The notes under the pieces were generated by a model that had not been told where the DNA came from, searched no databases, and saw nothing but the letters and a program-made list of their open reading frames with translations. From an uncultured Christensenella sp. (GTDB taxonomy: Bacteria; Bacillota; Clostridia; Christensenellales; UBA3700), in assembly GCA_910576875.1 (NCBI GenBank), contig CAJTKI010000071.1, positions 1 through 7,061 on the forward strand: DNA of 7,061 nucleotides. The letters are read 5' to 3'. This document shows positions 1-6,619 of the stretch, in pieces; the first letter of the stretch is position 1; every line of letters begins with the position of its first letter. A program made the position numbers and the translations under genes.

Positions 1-1709
1 ATCGTATAGTTGAGATTGTCGTTGTCCGCCGCGGACTTGTCCAACGCCGCAGTCAGTTTGTACGTGCCGACGGGAATTTCCGACAGCACGATCGTCGCGA
101 CCGTCTGCGTCCCCGTCTGCACCGCCGCGACGCTCTTGCTTGCGCCGCCCGCCTGATCCGCCGTATACGTCGCCGTCAATTGCACCGTGTCGTTCGCCGC
201 GATTCCCTTCGCGGTCAACACTGCGTTGTAATTTCCGCCGATCGTCCATTCCCATTTTTGCCCGGGGACGGTATTCGTCAATTCCAACGTCAGTTGCTTT
301 TGCGCGATCGTAAAGGTCAACGTCCGCTTGTCGTTGCCGCCGGTCGCGTCCGACCAAAATCCGTCGTCCGGCTTGCTCAACGAGATCTCGACCGTATACG
401 TTCCTGCAAAATTCACTTTTACTTCGCCTTTTGCCGCATCAAATACGATATCTGTATCCGCGATCGCATTGCCGGACGGATCTTTGCCGGTGATCTTGGC
501 GGTCATCTTCGCGGAATCGAAATCTTTTAACGCGATCGTCTGTACATCTCCGTTGTATTCTTTGCTCTTATCCGCGGCATTGATCGTGGGCGCAGTCATG
601 GATTCGGTCGCGTCCGCAACTGCTTTCGTCAAATCCAAATGGAATGCCGGTCGCACCGCATACCGATCGTACGAAGCGACTTTGCTCGCAATATTGCCGG
701 ACGTATCCAGATAATTCACATAATTTGCATTTTTGTAACTGCCGGAACGCAACCACGAGCCGATGCCGTTACTGCGCTGATTGTCGGACAGATTCCAGAT
801 CCCCGCGAGACCTGTGTATCCGGTCTCCGCGATGCTCGGCAACCACAAATAGTCTTCCGCCCATTGTCCGTAATACGACTTGCCGCCGTAATTGAAATCG
901 GAGTTGTAATATGCTTCGGGATTCGGCGTTCCCCATGCTTCGTTCGGACACGTATAGTAGGACGGCGCGGCGTTGTGGATGGTTTCGGTCTTCTGATATT
1001 CGACTTCGATCGGACGCACGATATATTCGGTCAACGACAAATTGCGATCCGCATGTTCTGCATCCGTCATGACCGTATCCATCGTAAATTTTGCGTATGC
1101 ATGCGTATCGCTTTGTTCGACCGGCGTCAACGTCGTCGCGCCCTGCGTATCGACGTATCCGCACATGCCGCTGTTGAGCGCCGTAGCGCGTATATAGCTC
1201 GAACTGTACATATTGCTCGGAAATTCGTCCGTCGGCGTCGGCGCGTCCCACAAGTTCCAATTGCAAGTTTGCGCCGACGTCGCCAACCACATCGTCGCGA
1301 TCACGCGACCGTCCGACAGTTTGCGCAAGTCCGTGACGGTCCAGATCATATTGTCGATCGTTACGAGCACGTCTTTGCCGTCGTTGGCGTTGCGAATCGC
1401 ATCCGCGTCCTTTGCGGACAAATCGGCGACTTTCGTCGACGCTTCTTCGGCGCTGCGCATCGCATCGACCAATTTCATCAACTCTACGCCGTTAAAAATC
1501 TTGGAATCCTGCTTCGCCGTATCGTAATCGTTGAGCAACAATTCTTTGATCGTAACGCTTGCATCGTTCGTCATATTGCCGTTGTTGAACGCATAGACGC
1601 GATCCGACAAAACAAAAGCACTCGCACAGCATGCAAATACCGTCGCCAAAATTATGGCGACCGTAACCGCGTAACACAAGGTCTTTTTTTTCGACATATC
1701 GGTATTCAT
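1..1709 (-). CDS. Exported surface protein with DUF6273-like domain and Ig-like modules (partial, 3' end outside window)
   Basis: An open frame runs without a stop from the ATG at 1709 to the window edge: 569 codons plus 2 nt, so the C-terminus is missing. Residues 6-9 are basic (SKKK) and a hydrophobic segment spans about 11-35. A possible signal peptidase site follows VYA at 38-40, so the protein is probably exported. Residues about 118-360 resemble the uncharacterised DUF6273 family: a WTVTDL strand (123-128), SSYIRATALNSG (170-181), DYLWLP (286-291), SWLRSG (318-323) and YAVRPAFHLDL (350-360). Ig/MBG-like modules follow. The first starts near KEYNGDVQTI (383-392) and ends in LTFTIAQKQLT (464-474); a second reaches the edge. 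No enzyme motif is visible; binding or adhesion is inference. The ribosome site is weak (GGGATAGAG), so the start is uncertain; an in-frame ATG at 1772 lies inside an inverted repeat, and one at 1697 gives MSKKKT. The upstream region holds paired inverted repeats and two promoters. Confidence 0.9.
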   Translation of the reverse strand, partial: MNTDMSKKKTLCYAVTVAIILATVFACCASAFVLSDRVYAFNNGNMTNDASVTIKELLLNDYDTAKQDSKIFNGVELMKLVDAMRSAEEASTKVADLSAKDADAIRNANDGKDVLVTIDNMIWTVTDLRKLSDGRVIATMWLATSAQTCNWNLWDAPTPTDEFPSNMYSSSYIRATALNSGMCGYVDTQGATTLTPVEQSDTHAYAKFTMDTVMTDAEHADRNLSLTEYIVRPIEVEYQKTETIHNAAPSYYTCPNEAWGTPNPEAYYNSDFNYGGKSYYGQWAEDYLWLPSIAETGYTGLAGIWNLSDNQRSNGIGSWLRSGSYKNANYVNYLDTSGNIASKVASYDRYAVRPAFHLDLTKAVADATESMTAPTINAADKSKEYNGDVQTIALKDFDSAKMTAKITGKDPSGNAIADTDIVFDAAKGEVKVNFAGTYTVEISLSKPDDGFWSDATGGNDKRTLTFTIAQKQLTLELTNTVPGQKWEWTIGGNYNAVLTAKGIAANDTVQLTATYTADQAGGASKSVAAVQTGTQTVATIVLSEIPVGTYKLTAALDKSAADNDNLNYT

Positions 1710-1766
1710 ATCTCTATCCCAAATCTTTCGATTCCCGAATTCCGCTCCGCAACAAGATTGGAATAA

Positions 1767-1793
1767 GTTCATAGATTGGATTATTCCATGAAC
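1767..1793. repeat. Left 27-bp dyad site, inverted copy of the site at 1914-1940
   Basis: The site consists of arm GTTCATAGATT, core GGATT and arm ATTCCATGAAC. The two arms are inverted copies at 9 of 11 positions. Read on the minus strand, the whole site matches the right-hand site at 25 of 27 positions, including its core (AATCC). The match continues three bases inward (TTT against AAA), giving a 30-bp inverted repeat with two mismatches. A further GGAATAA lies just outside at 1760-1766 and is complementary to TTATTCC at 1781-1787. The site sits 58 bp upstream of the surface-protein start and would lie in its 5' untranslated region. Confidence 0.9.
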
Positions 1794-1819
1794 TTTTTGA
1801 TGAAATTGCTTATGAAACC

Positions 1820-1848
1820 GTTATAAACGGCTTTCCAATTTCTGTTAA
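1820..1848 (-). promoter_or_regulatory. Promoter-like element facing the surface-protein gene
   Basis: On the minus strand TTAACA (1843-1848) and TATAAC (1820-1825) are separated by exactly 17 nt. Each hexamer matches the sigma-70/sigma-A consensus at five of six positions. Transcription would start near 1813 and give a leader of about 104 nt that crosses the left dyad site before the ATG at 1709. In the orientation shown this is the element that would express the gene. Confidence 0.5.
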
Positions 1849-1873
1849 TTGCGCAAAATTCCTTGCCATAGTC

Positions 1874-1902
1874 TTGACTTTTTTTCCTTGCAAGAATAAA
1901 AT
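1874..1902 (+). promoter_or_regulatory. Promoter-like element facing away from the surface-protein gene
   Basis: On the plus strand TTGACT (1874-1879) and TAAAAT (1897-1902) are separated by exactly 17 nt. Each matches the sigma-A consensus at five of six positions. Transcription would start near 1909, run through the right dyad site and meet the hairpin at 1968-1986. No plus-strand gene lies downstream, because the next gene is the convergent 3' end of the MMPL gene. The element therefore drives a short RNA, is idle in this orientation, or is a chance match in AT-rich DNA. Confidence 0.45.
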
Positions 1903-1913
1903 GTGTGTAGAAA

Positions 1914-1940
1914 GTTCATGGAATAATCCATTCCATGAAC
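1914..1940. repeat. Right 27-bp dyad site, perfect 11-bp arms
   Basis: The site consists of arm GTTCATGGAAT, core AATCC and arm ATTCCATGAAC. The arms are perfect inverted copies of each other, and the 5-bp core is asymmetric. Arms of about 11 bp around a short asymmetric core are typical of tyrosine-recombinase crossover sites, although cores are usually 6-8 bp. The same shape fits a dimeric repressor operator. The centre-to-centre distance to the left site is 146 bp. Confidence 0.9.
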
Positions 1941-1967
1941 CGCGCATATCCCGATGTTACGACAAAC

Positions 1968-1986
1968 GGACGGCTTTAAGCCGTCC
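1968..1986. terminator. Hairpin terminator below the MMPL gene, possibly bidirectional
   Basis: GGACGGC and GCCGTCC form a perfect stem around TTTAA, 47 bp past the MMPL stop codon. On the minus strand the tail is GTTTGTCGT, a weak T-tract. On the plus strand the tail (1987-2002) has ten T in sixteen bases, so the hairpin works at least as well for transcripts leaving the promoter at 1874-1902. CAAAC before and GTTTG after the stem could extend it imperfectly. Confidence 0.7.
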
Positions 1987-2032
1987 ATTGTTTGCTGTTA
2001 TTGCGGTGAAATCCCGACAACGGAATTGCCGA

Positions 2033-4387
2033 TTACATCCCCGCGTCCGGATTGGACTCCACGCCGCGGCGTTTGTTTTGTCTGGTAATGCGTTTCACCT
2101 GGCGCGCTTCTCGTCTGCCCTGTCGTTTGAGTTTCTTGCTGCCGGTAAACAACACCAGCAACGCCGGCAGAACGACCATGACCAATACGCCGCTGATAAT
2201 CGCGCCGCGCGCAATCATCATCGTGATTTCTCCGACAATCAGGTTGCTCGTAACCATCGACACGGACAAACAGCATCCCGCCATGATTGCGACCGAAGTA
2301 ATGATCGACACTCCGCTGTCGCACAGCGCCTTATACGCCGCTTCTTTTGCGGGCATGATGTCGAGATTACGCTGGTACTTGACCGTATACAAGATCGCAT
2401 AGTCTACCGTCGCGCCCAACTGAATCGAACTGATGATAATGTACGCCATAAAGTTGATCGCCTGCCCGAAGATAAACGATATGCTCAAATTGACGAAAAT
2501 TCCCAATTCGATGACGCCGATCAACAGCGCGGACAACTTAAACGAGCGCAACGTGATCAAAAGGATCACCAATATCAACAGCACGGATACCAACGATACG
2601 ATCTGGAAGTCCCGCGGCGTAATCTCCCGCAGATCTTCGACCGCCTGCGACATGCCGGTCATATAATAGACGCGCTGATCGGTCGTATTGGCGCCGAACA
2701 GCTCGTCGCACATCGATCGGATCGACGCAAGCGCCGCCGTCGCTTCCGCGGACTCGGTCTCGCAGTCGATCATGACCGAATACATCGTATAATTTTTGTT
2801 GACGAAATTGCCGATCATCGCAGCGTCTTCGGGCAACATCGACGAAAATTTGGACATCAGCGGCAACAGTTCGGACATCGGCGCGGACATCTCTTCGGGC
2901 AACATCGCATACAGTCCCATGACCGCGACGACGCGATCGTCCTCGTCCAAACGCTTGACAAATTCCATATGTTTGTCATACGTGCCCTCGCCTGCGGGTA
3001 CGATGAGAATGATCGAATTGCTCATACGGTCGACGGTCTGTTCGATCTGCGTCGGCTCCTGCTGGTCGTACGTAAACTTGATATAGCTCAGATCCACGCG
3101 TCCCTGCATAAAGATACACGGGATCATCAGCGCGACCGCCAGCGCGACGATCGTCTTGCGGTGCGTCGTGGAAAAACTCGCAACGCCTTTGAGTTTGGGC
3201 AAATACAATTTGTGTTCCGTCTTGATCTGCAACTTCCGCGTCAAAAGGATCAGGCAAGGTTGCAGGAATATAATCGTCACAAAGCTCAAAAATACGCCTT
3301 TTGCAAGTACGATGCCCAAGTCTCCGCCGATCTTGAACTGCATAAAGAACAGCGCGATAAAGCCGCCCACCGTCGTCAACGCCGACGACGCAACGGTACT
3401 GAACGTACGCGGAATCGCGCGGCGCATCGCTTCCTTGTCGTCCAACGTCTTGCGGCGCTCTTCCTCGAACGCATGCATCATAAAGATCGCATAGTCCATC
3501 GACAGACCGAGTTGCAAAATCGCCGACGCGGCAAACGTCACGACCGATACGCTGGGCAGAATGATATTAGTGCCCATATTGACGATGATCGACACGCCGA
3601 GCGTAATCATGAAGATAAACGGATCGACCAGATTGGTAGACGTCAACAACAGAATGATAAACATGACCAGCACGGCGACGATCATATACTTCCAGATCTC
3701 GTTGATCGTGGAATCGAAAATCTCTTTCGTGATCTGCGTACTGCCGCCGATCGCGTGATCGTAATTTTTGAGAATGTCTTCGTCGAGCGTTTTGATGATC
3801 GCCATCGCCTCGTCGGTAGACGGTCCGACGTTGAGTTGCAACATCACGAGATAATCGCCTTTTTTGCTCTCGTCGAAAACTTCGCCCGCTTCCCGATCGG
3901 GGAAAAACATATTGAGCAACGACTCGTTGCGCATCATTTGGTCGACGATCTGCGCGGGATCGACGTTTTGCAAATCTTCAAGCGCCTGCTTCTGCTCTTC
4001 GGTCAAGATCGAATACGCCCAACTCGGAAACGAATCCATCATCGAGCCGAGATCCATATCTCCCATCGACCGAATCGTCCCCAGCCAGATCACGCCGCCC
4101 TTTTTGACGCCGACGAGATCTTTTTCCATCGTCGCGACGAGTTGCGACATCTCGGCATAATCGACGCCGGACACGCCGACGATCGCATCGCCTTCCATCC
4201 CGAACGTCTCGCGCATATAGTTCATGCCGTCCGTCATCTCGACGCCGTCGGGCAGATACGACAAAATGTCCGAATTGACCGTGACGTTCAACAACGCGAC
4301 GATAGACAACACCGCGAGAATCCCGACAACTCCCACAAGAAGCGCTTTGTGCTTGACGATAAAGGCGGCTAACTTTTTCATACTCAT
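2033..4387 (-). CDS. MMPL/RND-family membrane transporter
   Basis: This 784-residue protein has the two-fold RND layout with about 12 membrane spans. TM1 (about 14-34) is followed by a large external domain (35-230) and TM2-6 (about 232-252, 256-277, 283-303, 331-350, 358-382). TM7 (about 412-428) precedes a second external domain (430-590), and TM8-12 lie at about 596-613, 619-640, 645-666, 691-712 and 722-747. SMDYAIF (296-302) and ATVDYAILY (659-667) carry the paired Asp-Tyr (D298, D662) that serve as the proton relay in MmpL proteins. The family exports lipids, drugs or other hydrophobic compounds using the proton gradient; the substrate cannot be read here. The C-terminal tail (748-784) is strongly basic, with 13 Lys/Arg between 751 and 774, and is probably cytosolic. 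The gene appears monocistronic. No Shine-Dalgarno is visible before either ATG (4387, or 4381 giving MKKLAA). Family assignment is firm. Confidence 0.97.
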   Translation of the reverse strand: MSMKKLAAFIVKHKALLVGVVGILAVLSIVALLNVTVNSDILSYLPDGVEMTDGMNYMRETFGMEGDAIVGVSGVDYAEMSQLVATMEKDLVGVKKGGVIWLGTIRSMGDMDLGSMMDSFPSWAYSILTEEQKQALEDLQNVDPAQIVDQMMRNESLLNMFFPDREAGEVFDESKKGDYLVMLQLNVGPSTDEAMAIIKTLDEDILKNYDHAIGGSTQITKEIFDSTINEIWKYMIVAVLVMFIILLLTSTNLVDPFIFMITLGVSIIVNMGTNIILPSVSVVTFAASAILQLGLSMDYAIFMMHAFEEERRKTLDDKEAMRRAIPRTFSTVASSALTTVGGFIALFFMQFKIGGDLGIVLAKGVFLSFVTIIFLQPCLILLTRKLQIKTEHKLYLPKLKGVASFSTTHRKTIVALAVALMIPCIFMQGRVDLSYIKFTYDQQEPTQIEQTVDRMSNSIILIVPAGEGTYDKHMEFVKRLDEDDRVVAVMGLYAMLPEEMSAPMSELLPLMSKFSSMLPEDAAMIGNFVNKNYTMYSVMIDCETESAEATAALASIRSMCDELFGANTTDQRVYYMTGMSQAVEDLREITPRDFQIVSLVSVLLILVILLITLRSFKLSALLIGVIELGIFVNLSISFIFGQAINFMAYIIISSIQLGATVDYAILYTVKYQRNLDIMPAKEAAYKALCDSGVSIITSVAIMAGCCLSVSMVTSNLIVGEITMMIARGAIISGVLVMVVLPALLVLFTGSKKLKRQGRREARQVKRITRQNKRRGVESNPDAGM

Positions 4388-4416
4388 ATTCTATACCATT
4401 CTATTGGAAATGTAAA
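4388..4416 (-). promoter_or_regulatory. Promoter-like element abutting the MMPL start codon
   Basis: On the minus strand TTTACA (4411-4416) and TAGAAT (4388-4393) are 17 nt apart, each matching consensus at five of six positions. The -10 ends directly against the ATG at 4387. A start seven bases downstream would fall on the A of the second in-frame ATG (4381), giving a leaderless mRNA. The absence of a ribosome binding site fits this, but leaderless mRNAs are not the rule in Bacillota and the match may be chance. Confidence 0.35.
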
Positions 4417-4554
4417 TGCAGTTGCGCCCCGTTCAGATAGGTTTTACAAAGAATTTACGCGATCGCGCAGACCTTCGTATTTTTACGCACGACACGCAAA
4501 TAATGCGCGCCCGTGTTCATTATTTATATATTGTTTATAATATTGCATGCGCCG
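4417..4554. other. Intergenic DNA with a very AT-rich core (4517-4544)
   Basis: This is part of the 309-bp gap between the MMPL gene and pckG. I see no gene in it. The core at 4517-4544 is almost pure A/T and includes TATAAT on the plus strand (4536-4541) and several TATA-like words on the minus strand, but no good -35 at proper spacing on either strand. It could hold a second, upstream MMPL promoter with a leader of about 130 nt. It is followed by the GC-rich inverted repeat at 4555-4630. Confidence 0.4.
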
Positions 4555-4630
4555 ACGCGTTGTTCGTCGCACCCAAGCGCGCGCGGCGATTCCGTCCGTA
4601 TGCCGAGGCATGCGGAGCGACGAAACGCGT
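4555..4630. repeat. Nested inverted repeat in the pckG-MMPL gap
   Basis: ACGCGTTGTTCGTCGC (4555-4570) pairs with GCGACGAAACGCGT (4617-4630), perfectly apart from a 2-nt bulge. Inside is a second hairpin, CCGTATGC (4596-4603) and GCATGCGG (4608-4615), with loop CGAG and one T-G wobble that pairs only in plus-strand RNA. A 10-bp word, GCATGCGCCG, occurs at 4545-4554 and again inside the pckG terminator at 4661-4670. This may be a structured RNA, a dispersed palindromic repeat, or a transcription barrier. Confidence 0.5.
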
Positions 4631-4648
4631 AGCGCGAAATTCTTATGC

Positions 4649-4674
4649 AAAAGGGACGGCGCATGCGCCGTCCC
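4649..4674 (-). terminator. Rho-independent terminator of pckG
   Basis: A perfect 22-nt palindrome (4653-4674), with arms GGGACGGCGCA and TGCGCCGTCCC, begins 23 bp past the pckG stop. On the minus strand it is followed by TTTTGCATAAG (the T4 is 4649-4652). The plus-strand side has no T-tract, so it acts mainly for pckG. Confidence 0.85.
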
Positions 4675-4696
4675 CGTCGATTCGTATGGATTGCGA

Positions 4697-6475
4697 TCAG
4701 CCGTTGAGTCTGACTTGCAACGCATCCGCCTGCTCCGCCAATTCTTTGGGGAGCTTGTCGCCGAACGTCTTGTAGAATTCTTTGATGCCTTCGGCTTCTT
4801 TCTTCCAGCCTTCTTTGTCGACTTCGAGAATGCCCTGCAACTTCTCGACCGAGAAATCGTCCAGACCTTCCAGATTGATGTCTTCCGCCTTCGGAACGAC
4901 GCCGATCGGGGTCTCCACGCCTTCTACTTCTCCGGCGATGCGTTTGAGCATCCAGTCGAGTACGCGCATATTGTCGCCGAAGCCCGGCCAAATGAAGTGT
5001 CCTTCGTCGTCGGTGCGGAACCAGTTGACGTTAAAGAACTTCGGCTGTTTGTCCTTGTCGATCATTGCGCCCATATCGAGCCAATGACGGAAGTAGTCTC
5101 CCATGTGGTATCCGCAGAACGGACGCATCGCCATCGGATCGCGACGCACGACGCCGACCGCGCCGGTCGCAGCCGCCGTCGTCTCGGAAGCCATGATCGA
5201 ACCGACGAACACGCCGTTGTTCCAATCTCTCGCTTGATATACGAGCGGAGCGGTTTTCGCGCGGCGTCCGCCGAAGATGAACGCGCTGATCGGCACGCCT
5301 GCGCCGTTCTCGAATTCGCTGCTCAGGCACGGGCAGTTGACTGCCGGCGCGGTAAAGCGGCTGTTCGGATGCGCGAGTTTTTCGGTAGCGGTCTTGCCGT
5401 TGACGCGTTTGCCCGTCCAGTCGACGCAGTCTTCGGGCGGGTTCTTATCCAAACCTTCCCACCAAACGGTGTTGTCGGTCATGTTGTGCGCCACGTTCGT
5501 AAAGATCGTGTTCTTTTGGGTAGCGGCAAGCGCGTTGGGGTTGGACTTGACGTTCGTGCCGGGCGCGACGCCGAAGAAACCGTTCTCCGGATTGATCGCG
5601 TACAGTCTGCCGTCCGGACCTTTCTTGATCCAAGCGATGTCGTCGCCGACGCAGAATACTTTGTAACCGTTCTTGCGGTAGCCTTCCGGCGGGATCAGCA
5701 TTGCCAGGTTGGTCTTGCCGCATGCGGACGGGAACGCCGCCGCCATGTATACGATTTCCTTATTGGGCTTTTCGATGCCGAGGATGAGCATATGCTCCGC
5801 CATCCACATTTCGTTTTTACCCTGGTAGGACGCGATGCGCAGCGCGAAACACTTCTTGCCGAGCAGGACGTTGCCGCCGTAAGCGCTGTTGACGGAGATA
5901 ATCGCGTTGTCTTCCGGGAACTGGCAGATATATCTCTTCTCCGGATCGACCTGACATTTTGCATGCGTGCCGCGGACGAAATCGTTGGAATCGCCGAGCG
6001 CGTCCAAAACGTTTTTGCCCACGCGGGTCATGATGCGCATATTGAGCACGACGTAGATCGAATCGGTGATCTCGATCCCGATCTTGGAAATCGGTCCGCC
6101 GACCGGTCCCATCGAAAACGGAATTACATACATCGTTTCGCCTTCGTAAGCGCCTGCGAGGATGCTCTCCAACTCCGCATACGCCTTGGCAGGCTCCCAC
6201 CAGTTGTTGGTCGGACCGCAGTCTTCTTCCTTGCGGGAGCAGATGAACGTACGGTTCTCGACGCGCGCGACGTCGTTGACCGCGGTGCGGTGCAACAGAC
6301 AGCCCGGCAGTTTTTCCTGGTTGAGCTCGATCATTTCACCCGTCGAAAGCGCTTCTTTCGTGAGTTGGTCGTACAGTTCCTTGGAACCGTCGATCCATAC
6401 GACTTTGGCGGGCTTGCACAGATCGACTCTGCTCTGCACGAACTCCAAAACCTTTTTGTTGGTAGTCATGGTCAT
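4697..6475 (-). CDS. pckG: Phosphoenolpyruvate carboxykinase (GTP), EC 4.1.1.32
   Basis: This cytosolic enzyme interconverts oxaloacetate + GTP with phosphoenolpyruvate + GDP + CO2, linking the C4 dicarboxylates to glycolysis or gluconeogenesis. In fermenters it may run in the CO2-fixing direction. The 592 residues are the usual length for the GTP-type family and no segment is missing. Visible motifs are YGGNVLLGKKCFALR (199-213, with the active-site Tyr and Lys pair), AEHMLI (226-231, metal-binding His228), the P-loop FPSACGKTN (248-256, with the reactive Cys252), VGDDIAW (276-282, metal-binding Asp), SRFTAPA (372-378, substrate Arg373), FGGRRAKTAP (401-410) and the nucleotide-site segment FFNVNWFR (480-487). 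These place it with the GTP type and not the ATP type (pckA). The start at 6475 is set by AAGGAG nine bases upstream; the ATG at 6469 would be too far. It has its own promoter and terminator and so is monocistronic. CGATCG words are rarer here than in its neighbours, as expected for stronger codon selection in a highly expressed gene. Confidence 0.99.
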   Translation of the reverse strand: MTMTTNKKVLEFVQSRVDLCKPAKVVWIDGSKELYDQLTKEALSTGEMIELNQEKLPGCLLHRTAVNDVARVENRTFICSRKEEDCGPTNNWWEPAKAYAELESILAGAYEGETMYVIPFSMGPVGGPISKIGIEITDSIYVVLNMRIMTRVGKNVLDALGDSNDFVRGTHAKCQVDPEKRYICQFPEDNAIISVNSAYGGNVLLGKKCFALRIASYQGKNEMWMAEHMLILGIEKPNKEIVYMAAAFPSACGKTNLAMLIPPEGYRKNGYKVFCVGDDIAWIKKGPDGRLYAINPENGFFGVAPGTNVKSNPNALAATQKNTIFTNVAHNMTDNTVWWEGLDKNPPEDCVDWTGKRVNGKTATEKLAHPNSRFTAPAVNCPCLSSEFENGAGVPISAFIFGGRRAKTAPLVYQARDWNNGVFVGSIMASETTAAATGAVGVVRRDPMAMRPFCGYHMGDYFRHWLDMGAMIDKDKQPKFFNVNWFRTDDEGHFIWPGFGDNMRVLDWMLKRIAGEVEGVETPIGVVPKAEDINLEGLDDFSVEKLQGILEVDKEGWKKEAEGIKEFYKTFGDKLPKELAEQADALQVRLNG

Positions 6476-6484
6476 AACTAGTAT

Positions 6485-6490
6485 CTCCTT
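6485..6490 (-). promoter_or_regulatory. Ribosome binding site of pckG
   Basis: AAGGAG on the minus strand lies nine bases before the ATG at 6475 and decides that start over the ATG at 6469. Confidence 0.92.
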
Positions 6491-6517
6491 GTTAAAATAA
6501 TATCAAATTTCTGCATT

Positions 6518-6546
6518 ATTATAGCAAATCCCGCGTCGTTTTGCAA
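6518..6546 (-). promoter_or_regulatory. Promoter of pckG (sigma-A type, extended -10)
   Basis: On the minus strand TTGCAA (6541-6546) and a perfect TATAAT (6518-6523) are separated by 17 nt. TG at the extended -10 position (TGCTATAAT) adds strength. The start would be near 6511, giving a leader of about 35 nt that contains the ribosome site. I see no operator in it. Confidence 0.85.
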
Positions 6547-6619
6547 GTCATTTCGCAACAAATCCGTACTGCGTTTGCAATTTTCCGCTCCCGCATGCGA
6601 TCGAGCGCCGTCGCGCAAC

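Larger units (their letters stand above)
1767..1940. other. Candidate invertible promoter cassette or double-operator region
   Basis: This 174-bp block is bounded by the two 27-bp sites in inverted orientation. It has no convincing gene and is AT-rich compared with the coding DNA around it. It contains one promoter-like element facing the surface-protein gene (1820-1848) and one facing away (1874-1902). Recombination between the sites would swap which of them faces the gene. No direct target duplication flanks the block (AATAA on the left, CGCGC on the right), which argues against a recent MITE insertion. No recombinase is encoded in the window. Repressor looping between two operators is the main alternative. 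Confidence 0.45.

Noticed and set aside
639..1766. 375-codon plus-strand open frame
   Set aside because: It is antisense to the surface-protein gene and has Arg-rich low-information composition and no ribosome binding site.
1710..1772. Upstream start of the surface protein at the ATG at 1772
   Set aside because: It would add 21 residues ahead of the export signal and begin inside the left inverted repeat, with no ribosome site at proper spacing.
1767..1940. MITE or small transposon with 27-bp terminal inverted repeats
   Set aside because: There is no target-site duplication, each end is itself a dyad, and the interior carries promoters; not excluded, but less likely than a regulatory region unless further copies are found.
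1874..4372. 832-codon plus-strand open frame
   Set aside because: It lies opposite the MMPL gene; its composition is dominated by Arg, His, Asp and Gln with no domain, and the opposite strand encodes an unmistakable transporter.
4547..6481. 644-codon plus-strand open frame
   Set aside because: It is the shadow of pckG, which has every GTP-PEPCK motif, a ribosome site, a promoter and a terminator.
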